Below are positions 35,248 to 42,890 of a stretch of DNA of 64,000 bases, one piece after another. This DNA comes from Saprospira sp. CCB-QB6 (GTDB lineage Bacteria > Bacteroidota > Bacteroidia > Chitinophagales > Saprospiraceae): the NCBI RefSeq assembly GCF_028464065.1, contig NZ_CP116808.1:3377501-3441500 (forward strand), read 5' to 3'. The notes under the pieces are model-generated. The model did not search any database and was not told the origin of the DNA. It saw only the letters and a program-made list of their open reading frames with translations. Both the position numbers and the translations under genes were made by a program. Numbering within the stretch: the first letter of the stretch is position 1; every line of letters begins with the position of its first letter.

Positions 35248-36324
35248 TTAGTCTAGCACCCGCAAATACTGATGGGCTAATTCTAGCCCTTGAATTTGTT
35301 GTTGCAAAAAGAGCTCTAAATCTTCATAGCTACCGCGAGCATGTCGGAGTAGGGCTGAAGCTTGACCATAAACGGCGGGGAGTTTAGACTTTTGGCAAAG
35401 ATAGTAACCGTCAAGAAAGTTTTTTATGCCTCCAGAGATGATTAACTGATCGCAGACTAATTTATCGCCTAGTTCTTCGACTAGTTCATTGACAAATTCG
35501 AGCATTTGCTGGGCCGAGTGGCCAATATGCGTCAAGGGCTCGTAGGCTGTTTTTAGGCTTAGGTCGGCTCGAAGAAGTTCTAGCAAAGCAAAATTGGTGC
35601 CGCCACTGGCAGCAAAATCTAAAGCGGCTAAGGGGAGCTGCAAAAGTTGTCTTAAACTCTCTTTACCCATTCCTTGACCAACTTCTTTCACAATGAGTGG
35701 AATTTGTGGTAAGGTTTCAAGTAGGCGCTCTATAGTTTGTATAGGAGCATAACGGAAGCGATCGCCTTCAGGTTGCAACCATTCTTGAAAAGGGTTAACA
35801 TGTATGATAAGACCATCCGCTTGGAGTTTATCAATAAGGCGAAGAATAAGATCCGTCTTATTATTATCGAGTAGCTGTTCTAGCTGGGCAATGCCAAGGT
35901 TGGCATAAAGTGGAAGATCATAGCCCAAAATAGGGCGCATTTGAAAATCAGCCAAAAAGCGGTCATCTGTCAAAAGGCCTCTGCAGCTGCCAAGACCCAT
36001 TCCAAAGCCAAATTGCTTGGCTGCACGAGCTAAGTTCTCATTGATGGTTTTGGCCAAATCGGTACCTCCTGTCATACTAGAGACCCAAAGCGGGGCTCGA
36101 AAGCGCTTGCCCAAAAAGTCTTGCTCCTTTAGAGCAGCTTCTTGATGGCTAGATAATAGCGGTTCATAGCTAAAGCGAGGATCAAGGCTACTAGCGGCCA
36201 CCTGAGAGGAGAAAGCTAGGGCAATATGGTCCTGTTTACGGCTTACTGCGGTTTTGTCTTGGTCTTCAAACAAATTAGTAGATATTTGGTCGTTTTTTAA
36301 TGAGATTAACGCTAAGGGCAACAA
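35248..36324 (-). CDS. fni: Isopentenyl-diphosphate delta-isomerase, type 2
   Basis: 358 residues. It has the type 2 signatures: SRKQDHIALAF near the N-terminus, PLWVSSMTGGTDLAKTIN, GFGMGLGSCRGLL and IISGGIKNFLDGY, consistent with an FMN-binding TIM barrel. It converts IPP to DMAPP. It is followed on the same strand by HMG-CoA reductase, so both serve the mevalonate pathway. The N-terminus has about 25 extra residues before SRKQDHI; a later start would lose little, but no better Met exists. Confidence 0.93.
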   Translation of the reverse strand: MLPLALISLKNDQISTNLFEDQDKTAVSRKQDHIALAFSSQVAASSLDPRFSYEPLLSSHQEAALKEQDFLGKRFRAPLWVSSMTGGTDLAKTINENLARAAKQFGFGMGLGSCRGLLTDDRFLADFQMRPILGYDLPLYANLGIAQLEQLLDNNKTDLILRLIDKLQADGLIIHVNPFQEWLQPEGDRFRYAPIQTIERLLETLPQIPLIVKEVGQGMGKESLRQLLQLPLAALDFAASGGTNFALLELLRADLSLKTAYEPLTHIGHSAQQMLEFVNELVEELGDKLVCDQLIISGGIKNFLDGYYLCQKSKLPAVYGQASALLRHARGSYEDLELFLQQQIQGLELAHQYLRVLD

Positions 36325-36406
36325 ATTTAGTTTTTTTAGCTTATCTTTTGGGCCTTTTCGGACACTTTTGAGCGTCTGCCATTGACCTTAATCAGAAAAT
36401 AAATAA

Positions 36407-36440
36407 AAAGCAGTAAATTGAAAAATCAACTCACTGCTTT
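36407..36440. repeat. Inverted repeat upstream of the isomerase gene
   Basis: AAAGCAGT and ACTGCTTT flank an 18-base AT-rich loop between two divergent genes. It could be a terminator of an unseen transcript or a regulatory site. Confidence 0.4.
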
Positions 36441-36550
36441 GACTGCTGAATCAACAATATTTGCTTCTTTTAACAACCGCTTTAAAATGAATGTTTAAGA
36501 GCAAGACAATTTCTTTCTTTGGTGGGTAAATTTGAATTTTAAGCACTAGC

Positions 36551-37819
36551 ATGTCACAGTTTGAACAATTTAGGCGTTTGGCCCAAGAAATAAAGGCAGA
36601 ACCCGCTTTAAGCCTCCTTAGCTTTGAATGCTTCGAGCCCGTCGATCCCTCAAAATTGACTCAATTAGAAACCGAAAAGGGCCTTAACCTCCCGCCCGAA
36701 CTCAAAGCTTTTTATCTGCAAAGCAATGGCCTGCAATTGCGCTGGGCCTTTAAAAATAATCACTTGGCTGGCCCAAAAGGCCTACAAGCCTGGAATTACC
36801 CCCAACAAGCTTTTCGAGAAGAAGAAGGTAGTTTCTTTTTATTGCCCCTAGAACAACTGTTGGCCCCCAGCCCTTACCTCAAAGAACTCTTGCGTCCCCA
36901 AGAAGTTATTCAGTTTGCTGGTCAAGCCATCTCTCTAGCCGATTTTTACGGCCAAATGTACCCCCTAGACGCCTTTTCCTCTTATTGTATACAGGCCATT
37001 TATTTCGGCCAACCCCAAGCCCCTCTCTATTTTGCCGATGAGCATGGACTGCAGTTTGAAGCCGCTTTTCCCATTTCTGTAGCCGATTATTTTAAGTTCG
37101 TTTTGCAAACAAAGGCCCTATCTAGCGCCCGTCAAGCCTATTTGCAGGCCCCCAGCCCGCCCCTCCAAGAATGGAGCAAAAAAGACTGGACCAATTTGGC
37201 TAAAAAACACCAATTCAAACAGCTGGTCTTTGAACAAGAATTTCCCTTAGCTGGACAAGCTGGCAGCGATTGCTCTACAATCAAAAGCGCCGCTATGCGC
37301 CAAAGAGCCGAACAATCTCCAGCCATTACCGAAGAGGAATGGCAGCAAATTGTCTTGGCCCATCAAGATTTTTTGCGAGCCGGCGGAGCAGGCGGCCAAT
37401 GGAAAATGATGCAACTGATGGGGCAGGTTTTTGGCGCCTACCAACTGGGCCGAGAACTCCAGAAAGGCCAACAAGCTATTCTAGATATGCGCCGACTCGC
37501 TCCCGAGCTAGACCTAGAAGAACTGCAAATGCCCTATGCCTCTTTTTGCGGCGCCTGGCTCAAATACCTCAATTTTAGCGAAGCCCAATTACAGTTTTCG
37601 CTCTTTACCGACGCTATGCTGGAAAAAGCCATATTTGCCGAGGCCCAACTGGCCGGTAGCGATTTTTCCCGGGCTTGCCTCCGCGGCGCTAGCTTCCTCA
37701 ATGCCAATTTACAAGGGGCCGATTTTGAACTGGCCGACCTCCGTGGGGCCGATTTCCGTGGCGCCATCCTAACCGATGCCCGCTTTCCCGGCGCCCAACT
37801 AGAAGGGGTCCTCCGCTGA
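36551..37819 (+). CDS. SMI1/KNR4-like protein with C-terminal pentapeptide repeats
   Basis: 422 residues without signal peptide. Residues 25-190 resemble SMI1/KNR4 domains (LTQLETEKGLNLPPELKAFY, LQSNGLQL, then ISVADYFKFVLQ). SMI1-fold proteins are often immunity proteins against contact-dependent toxins (family knowledge). Residues 340-418 are pentapeptide repeats of the A(D/N)LxG type (AQLAGSDFSRACLRGASFLN), a right-handed beta helix. The fusion is unusual. No toxin gene is adjacent, so an immunity role is only possible. Confidence 0.82.
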   Translation: MSQFEQFRRLAQEIKAEPALSLLSFECFEPVDPSKLTQLETEKGLNLPPELKAFYLQSNGLQLRWAFKNNHLAGPKGLQAWNYPQQAFREEEGSFFLLPLEQLLAPSPYLKELLRPQEVIQFAGQAISLADFYGQMYPLDAFSSYCIQAIYFGQPQAPLYFADEHGLQFEAAFPISVADYFKFVLQTKALSSARQAYLQAPSPPLQEWSKKDWTNLAKKHQFKQLVFEQEFPLAGQAGSDCSTIKSAAMRQRAEQSPAITEEEWQQIVLAHQDFLRAGGAGGQWKMMQLMGQVFGAYQLGRELQKGQQAILDMRRLAPELDLEELQMPYASFCGAWLKYLNFSEAQLQFSLFTDAMLEKAIFAEAQLAGSDFSRACLRGASFLNANLQGADFELADLRGADFRGAILTDARFPGAQLEGVLR

Positions 37820-37851
37820 TTTGATACCATATATATAGTGTAAGATTTTTT

Positions 37852-37966
37852 GGGGCCTCCTGCCTGCGGCAGGCGCTACGTTCCGCAGCTCGCTGCTCGC
37901 TCGGCCCTGCGCAGGCAAAGCCTGCTGGGTCTGGCGCTTCGCGCCACTGCTGCCCATCGCTAGGCC
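37852..37966 (+). repeat. GC-rich intergenic element, copy 12 (forward)
   Basis: TTTTTTGGGGCCTCCTGCC with hairpin GCCTGCGGCAGGC, CAGCTCGCTGCTCGCTCGG, variable hairpin GCAGGCAAAGCCTGC, GGTCTGGCGCTTCGCGCCA and CATCGCTAGGCC. It lies 32 bases behind the SMI1-pentapeptide gene. Confidence 0.88.
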
Positions 37967-38581
37967 GTTTGGCCTTCGGCCATAACTGCGGGTTTCAACC
38001 CGCAGCCAATTTCGGGACAGATTAGCTGACATTTAGCCGCTCTTTGGCCTGCAGCTTAAAAGCCGCAGGACCTGAAAAACCGAATAGCTCTTTTCTTAAC
38101 TAAAGCAGGGGCTTTTAAGCCGCTGCGGCGAGCAAGATGATGGCCCAACAAGATTGGCTGCGGCCTTTAGGCTGCAGAAATAGGGATTCTGGCTCCCAAT
38201 TGTTAAGGATTTGTTAAAAACGAAAATAATGTAACAAAATCAAAAAGAGCAAAAGTTCGGTCTGGCGGTGAACTAGTTCGGTCTGGAGAGACTGTTCAGG
38301 ATTTTGAGTATCCGAATAAAATTTGGGCCTTTAGCTTGTTAGGATTTGGCCAATAGTCGCCTAGGGGCTTGTCCCTAGGCGCAGGAAGTGGCGCACACAA
38401 AATTTTAAACAGTCTCTGCTTGTATTAGCATTCGTTATGGGCCGATGGTTTTAACCATCGGCCCCATTTTATTGCGCTTAGTATGGCCGCTTTGGTTGCT
38501 GTGGGTTTTAACCCACAGGTATCCATATCATATAGTAGATAGCAGGCAGGTATTTAGGCTAGGTCTAGACCGACAGATAGC
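37967..38581. other. Noncoding region with scattered palindromes
   Basis: It holds several small palindromes: GCGGGTTTCAACCCGC, a CCTAGGGGCTTGTCCCTAGG hairpin (about 38360-38380), GGGCCGATGGTTTTAACCATCG and GTGGGTTTTAACCCAC. Parts recur elsewhere: CGCAGGAAGTGGCGCACACA reappears in altered form at about 59107. No gene is seen. Confidence 0.6.
38430..38525 (+). repeat. Two-hairpin repeat module, copy A
   Basis: A hairpin GGGCCGATGGTT/AACCATCGGCCC, a spacer ATTTTATTGCGCTTAGTATG and a second hairpin CTGTGGGTT/AACCCACAG. It closely matches 53930-54022 and, with altered stems, 48596-48675 and 57856-57940. Confidence 0.8.
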
Positions 38582-38713
38582 AGGCGGCGAAGCCGCCGCA
38601 GGCCTAGGGGCCTGAAAGGGTGGCCGAAGGCCAGACCAAGCCAGCTTGCTGGCGAAGGGCCGAGCAGGCTTGCGAGCCCTGCAAGGGCCCGGCCGCCGCA
38701 GGCGGCAGGCCCC
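38582..38713 (-). repeat. GC-rich intergenic element, copy 13 (reverse)
   Basis: AGGCGGCGAAGCCGCCGCAG, GGCCTAGGGGCC, GTGGCCGAAGGCCAGACC, variable hairpin GCCAGCTTGCTGGC, AGGGCCGAGCAGGCTTGCGAG, hairpin GCCGCCGCAGGCGGC and GGCCCC. With copy 12 it brackets 0.6 kb of noncoding sequence. Confidence 0.85.
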
Positions 38714-38955
38714 AAAAAACATAAAAAAAGAAGGATTTTGATAGGCGAGGGCTAGAGAGTAGACAAAATTTGCTAAAAAGTTTACCAAATAATTATTAGC
38801 TTGACGTAGTATTGTAAAGGATAATTTGGTTGAAAAGCGGTTTTGTAGAAAAAAATTGGCCGCAATGGTGAAAAAACTTTAGTATAGTCTTTTGACTATA
38901 TAGATATTTATATATATTTATCCCCAGATAAAAGAAACAACTAAAATCTTCGCCT

Positions 38956-40182
38956 ATGAAAACCTTATTACGCTTAATTGTACTGCTGTTAATTATGAGC
39001 AGTTCCACGCAATTGTGGTCTCAGGAAGTAGATCATAGTTACAAGCCATTAAAATTGAATTTGAACGAGGATGGCAGCAAATACATTCGCTTCATTACTT
39101 GGCATCAGGTCTGGGGAACGGCCCAAACCAATAGTCAGGACCAGGTCGAAGTAGATTTGATGTTGCGTCGTTCTCGGTTTTTGGCCTATGCGCAGATTTC
39201 GCCTCGCTTTTTGATCTTGACGCATTTTGGATTGAACAGTTTGACGGCGGCCAATATGCACCCTGTGGGCCAGGCTACTACAGCCAGTTTATTTTTGCAT
39301 GACGCCTGGGCTGAGTACAAGGTCTACAAGGATTATCTATCGATGGGAGCGGGCCTACACTATTGGAATGGAATTTCTCGCCTGACTAACCAGAGCACCT
39401 TGAATATGTTGACGATAGATGCGCCTCGTTTCAATTGGCCGACAATTGGGACTTCGGATCAGTTTGCTCGGCACTTGGGCGTTTATGCTAAAGGAAAAAT
39501 TGATCGCTTGGATTATCGTTTGGCGGTGAATCAGGCGCTAGTCAATAATTTGGACCAGGCAATTGCTCCAGATACGGCTCAAGCGACCTACCTCAATGAT
39601 GGGGGTTATGTGTATTCGGGTTATCTCAACTATCAGTTTTTGGACAAAGAGTCGAATAAGTTGCCCTTTATGGTGGGTTCTTATTTGGGGAAAAAGAAGG
39701 TCTTTAATATTGGGGCAGGCTTTAATTTGCACCCCAAAGGGACCAGTAGTTTAGATACGCAAGGCGACACCATTTCTCATAATGTTTCTCTTTTTGGTGT
39801 AGATGCCTTTTATGATGCTCCGCTAGGAGAGGGCAAGGGAGCGATTACGGCCTATGGGGTATATTATCGCTATAATTTTGGACCAAATTATCGTCTAGCG
39901 GGCGCTAGTGATGTGGTCGGAACGGGAAATATCTTCTATGTACAGACGGGTTACCTATTGCCTGAATTTAGCTCTTTGGGTCGTCTGCAATTTTACTTGG
40001 CGGGTTCTTATCGCCAGTTTGAAGCCTTTGAAGAGGCGGCCAATGGGGTAACCGTTGGAGCCAATTGGTTTATTCAAGGCCATCATGCAAAAATCTCATT
40101 AGAATATCAATCAAATAAAGCAGCAGCTACGGGGGCTGAGCGTAAGGGCTTAGTTCGTATGCAAGCCGCTGTATTCCTCTAA
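38956..40182 (+). CDS. Outer-membrane porin-like beta-barrel protein
   Basis: 408 residues with a signal peptide (MKTLLRLIVLLLIMSSSTQLWSQ). The mature protein shows alternating hydrophobic strands (FLAYAQISPRFLILTHFGLN, GAITAYGVYYRYNFG) and ends in an aromatic/hydrophobic strand (MQAAVFL), as in phosphate-selective or general porins. It precedes the DUF4212 and symporter genes (20-base gap to 40203) in one operon, so it probably provides outer-membrane passage for the same small substrate. An AT-rich palindromic stretch near 38885-38905 lies upstream. Confidence 0.82.
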   Translation: MKTLLRLIVLLLIMSSSTQLWSQEVDHSYKPLKLNLNEDGSKYIRFITWHQVWGTAQTNSQDQVEVDLMLRRSRFLAYAQISPRFLILTHFGLNSLTAANMHPVGQATTASLFLHDAWAEYKVYKDYLSMGAGLHYWNGISRLTNQSTLNMLTIDAPRFNWPTIGTSDQFARHLGVYAKGKIDRLDYRLAVNQALVNNLDQAIAPDTAQATYLNDGGYVYSGYLNYQFLDKESNKLPFMVGSYLGKKKVFNIGAGFNLHPKGTSSLDTQGDTISHNVSLFGVDAFYDAPLGEGKGAITAYGVYYRYNFGPNYRLAGASDVVGTGNIFYVQTGYLLPEFSSLGRLQFYLAGSYRQFEAFEEAANGVTVGANWFIQGHHAKISLEYQSNKAAATGAERKGLVRMQAAVFL

Positions 40183-40202
40183 CCCTTAAATATTTTACTC
40201 TT

Positions 40203-40487
40203 ATGGAAGAGAACAACTTGCAAAATAAGGAGGCCCACGAACAGAAAATGAAGGCCTACTGGCGCGAGAACCTGCGCTACTTGCTCATTCTATTGGTCAT
40301 TTGGTTTTTGGCTTCTTTTGGGGCTGGGATACTCTTTGCGCCAAGCCTAGATAGTATCCGCTTAGGGGGATTCAAACTTGGGTTCTGGTTTGCCCAACAA
40401 GGTTCTATTTATGTCTTTGTCATTTTGGTTTTTGCCTATGTCTGGTTGATGAACCGCCTAGACAAAAAGTATGGACTAGACAAATAA
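40203..40487 (+). CDS. DUF4212 small subunit of a sodium:solute symporter
   Basis: 94 residues with two membrane helices (YLLILLVIWFLASFGAGILF and GSIYVFVILVFAYVWLM) and the family ending NRLDKKYGLDK. DUF4212 proteins are found directly before large symporters of the acetate/organic-acid type, as here (25-base gap). It is probably an integral partner of the symporter. Confidence 0.92.
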   Translation: MEENNLQNKEAHEQKMKAYWRENLRYLLILLVIWFLASFGAGILFAPSLDSIRLGGFKLGFWFAQQGSIYVFVILVFAYVWLMNRLDKKYGLDK

Positions 40488-40512
40488 ATTACTGCCTTAA
40501 AATCTTAAAACA

Positions 40513-42333
40513 ATGATGAATTATCTATTTGCTGGCTTACCACTTTTATCGGTGCAAAGCTGGACCTATATCTTAGTCGGGCTGACTTTTAGCCTTTATA
40601 TCTTTATCGCTATTTGGTCAAGAGCCTCTTCTACCAAAGACTTCTATGTAGCTGGCGGAGGTGTTTCGCCCCTCACCAACGGGGCCGCCACTGCTGCCGA
40701 CTGGATGTCTGCCGCCTCATTTATCTCTATGGCGGGACTGATTTCCTTTATGGGCTATGATGGTGGGGTTTACCTCATGGGCTGGACCGGTGGATACGTG
40801 CTTTTGGCGCTGACCATTGCTCCTTACCTTCGTAAGTTTGGTAAGTTTACTGTACCCGATTTTATCGGAGATCGCTATTACTCTGGCACCGCTCGCTTGG
40901 TGGCTGTTTTGGCCGCTATCATTGTCTCTTTTACTTATGTAGCTGGACAAATGCGTGGGGTAGGGGTAGTTTTCTCTCGCTTTCTAGAAACCTCTATCGA
41001 ATGGGGGGTAGTCATCGGGATGTTGATCGTATTTTTCTATGCCGTTTTGGGTGGTATGAAAGGAATTACCTACACGCAGGTAGCTCAATACTGTGTCTTG
41101 ATTTTTGCCTTTATGGTGCCCGCTATCTTTATTGCGATCCAGATGACTGGAACGCCTATTCCCCAGCTTGGCTTTGGAGGAACACTAGAAGATGGCACTT
41201 ATCTCTTAGATAAATTGGATACCCTGCATCAAGACCTCGGTTTTCATGAGTATACCTCGGGCAAAAAGAGCATGATTGACGTTTTTGCCATCACTTGTGC
41301 TCTGATGGTGGGTACTGCGGGACTCCCTCACGTAATCGTGCGCTTTTTTACCGTACCCGATGTGCGCTCAGCTCGCCTTTCTGGTGGTTATGCACTTATC
41401 TTGATCGCTATTCTATATACCACAGCTCCAGCCATTGCTGCTTTTGCTCGTACCAACCTCTTACAAACGGTCTATAATGAAGACACCAAAGAGCATGTAG
41501 AGTACAAAGCGATGCCCGACTGGTTCAAGAAGTGGGAAGAAACAGGCCTAGTGGCTTGGTCAGATAAAAACAATGATGGCCGTATTCAGTATGTTGCTGG
41601 TCCCGCCATCAAAGGCAAAACGCCTACTTTTGCCGAAGACAATGGCGCCAATGGCGAACGTCTAGTCACCAACCCTGATGAGTCAAGCAAAAACGAACTC
41701 TATATCGACCGCGATATTATGGTGTTGGCTAACCCTGAAATTGCCAACCTCCCGAACTGGGTGATTGCTTTGGTTGCTGCAGGGGGATTAGCCGCCGCTC
41801 TTTCTACGGCTGCAGGTCTACTGCTCGTAATTTCAACTTCTATTGCGCATGATTTGCTCAAAATGCAGCTTATGCCCAATATTTCTGAGAAAGGAGAGCT
41901 TTTGGCTGCTCGAATTAGTGCCGCCTTTGCGGTGGTAGTTGCCGGTTATTTCGGGATCAATCCTCCAGGCTTTGTGGCTGCAGTTGTTGCCTTGGCCTTT
42001 GGTTTGGCTGCCGCCTCTTTCTTCCCCGCCATTATTCTGGGGATCTTCTACAAACGAATGAACAAAGAAGGTGCAATCGCTGGTATGGTGGTCGGTTTAG
42101 GCCTTATGCTTTACTACATGCTCAACTTTAAGTTCAATATGTTTGGCCCCACTACTGCAGAAGATTGGTGGTTCGATATCTCACCCGAAGGCTTCGGAAC
42201 CGTCGCCATGGTGGTCAACTTTATAGTATCTATCGTTATTTGCCAGTTTACTCCAGCGCCGCCGCTAGAAGTACAGCAAATTGTAGAAGAGATTCGCATT
42301 CCTTCTGGAGCAGGCGAAGCTCAAGATCACTAA
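40513..42333 (+). CDS. Sodium:solute symporter, ActP-related (acetate or similar acid)
   Basis: 606 residues with about 13 membrane helices. Family motifs include STKDFYVAGGGVSPLTNGAA, ADWMSAASFISMAG and GTAGLPHVIVRFFTVPD. An insertion of about 90 residues between helices (residues 320-410, YNEDTKEHVEY..., SDKNNDGRIQY) is typical of the DUF4212-linked subgroup. It is last in the porin-DUF4212-symporter operon. The neighbouring CrbS-type kinase and acetyl-CoA synthetase suggest acetate or another short-chain acid as substrate (inference). Confidence 0.92.
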   Translation: MMNYLFAGLPLLSVQSWTYILVGLTFSLYIFIAIWSRASSTKDFYVAGGGVSPLTNGAATAADWMSAASFISMAGLISFMGYDGGVYLMGWTGGYVLLALTIAPYLRKFGKFTVPDFIGDRYYSGTARLVAVLAAIIVSFTYVAGQMRGVGVVFSRFLETSIEWGVVIGMLIVFFYAVLGGMKGITYTQVAQYCVLIFAFMVPAIFIAIQMTGTPIPQLGFGGTLEDGTYLLDKLDTLHQDLGFHEYTSGKKSMIDVFAITCALMVGTAGLPHVIVRFFTVPDVRSARLSGGYALILIAILYTTAPAIAAFARTNLLQTVYNEDTKEHVEYKAMPDWFKKWEETGLVAWSDKNNDGRIQYVAGPAIKGKTPTFAEDNGANGERLVTNPDESSKNELYIDRDIMVLANPEIANLPNWVIALVAAGGLAAALSTAAGLLLVISTSIAHDLLKMQLMPNISEKGELLAARISAAFAVVVAGYFGINPPGFVAAVVALAFGLAAASFFPAIILGIFYKRMNKEGAIAGMVVGLGLMLYYMLNFKFNMFGPTTAEDWWFDISPEGFGTVAMVVNFIVSIVICQFTPAPPLEVQQIVEEIRIPSGAGEAQDH

Positions 42334-42345
42334 TACTAAGGATTT

Positions 42346-42486
42346 GGGGCCTCCGCTGCGGCTACGCCTTGCGGCGCTACGTTTCGGGGCTCGCAGGTCT
42401 GCTCGGCCCTTCGCCAGCAAGCTGGCTGGGTCTGGCCTGCGGCCACCCTTGCAGGCCCCTAGGCCTGCGGCGGCTTCGCCGCCTGC
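42346..42486 (+). repeat. GC-rich intergenic element, copy 14 (forward)
   Basis: Starts 13 bases behind the symporter stop: TTTGGGGCCTCCGCTGCGG, GCGGCGCTACG, CTGCTCGGCCCTTCG, variable hairpin CCAGCAAGCTGGCTGG, GGTCTGGCCTGCGGCCA and GGCGGCTTCGCCGCC. Confidence 0.85.
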
Positions 42487-42555
42487 AAAACGCAAAAAAA
42501 CTTTGTAAGGGCCTAATATAGAATTAGTTCTTAATATATTAGTTAGTAGGTTTGT

Positions 42556-42600
42556 AAGGAGAATAAAGCAGTTGACACTGCTTTATTTCTCCTTTTTTTT
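42556..42600 (+). terminator. Strong Rho-independent terminator of the symporter operon
   Basis: AAGGAGAATAAAGCAG-TTGACA-CTGCTTTATTTCTCC followed by eight T residues. The 16-bp stem has one interruption. Confidence 0.9.
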
Positions 42601-42692
42601 GTGGGCCAAATTATTATTATGTAAATAAATCTTTTCCCTAAAATTATATAGGTATCTAATTTTTTATATATTGGGAAAAATGATTTATACCT

Positions 42693-42890
42693 ATGCAAAA
42701 GCAGCGATTGATTAGTTGGTTTGGCTGTTGTTGTCTACTCTTCAGTTATCCTATTGTCAAGAGTTTCAATCAGCCAGAATTGGTATTTGGAGTATTACCG
42801 CTCTTTTATGCTTATGTGCTTTGTCTATGGCTGCTCGCATTGCTAGGTTTATATTGGATCTTGAAGCAAGAAGACGAAACCACTAAATGA
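42693..42890 (+). CDS. Small two-helix membrane protein upstream of the sensor kinase
   Basis: 65 residues with two membrane segments (LISWFGCCCLLFSYPIV and FYAYVLCLWLLALLGLYWIL). The stop overlaps the start of the kinase gene (ATGA at 42887-42890), so the two are translationally coupled. Small proteins of this kind often precede symporter-type proteins (compare DUF3311 in other families); I could not assign a family. It may assist the symporter domain of the kinase. Confidence 0.75.
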   Translation: MQKQRLISWFGCCCLLFSYPIVKSFNQPELVFGVLPLFYAYVLCLWLLALLGLYWILKQEDETTK

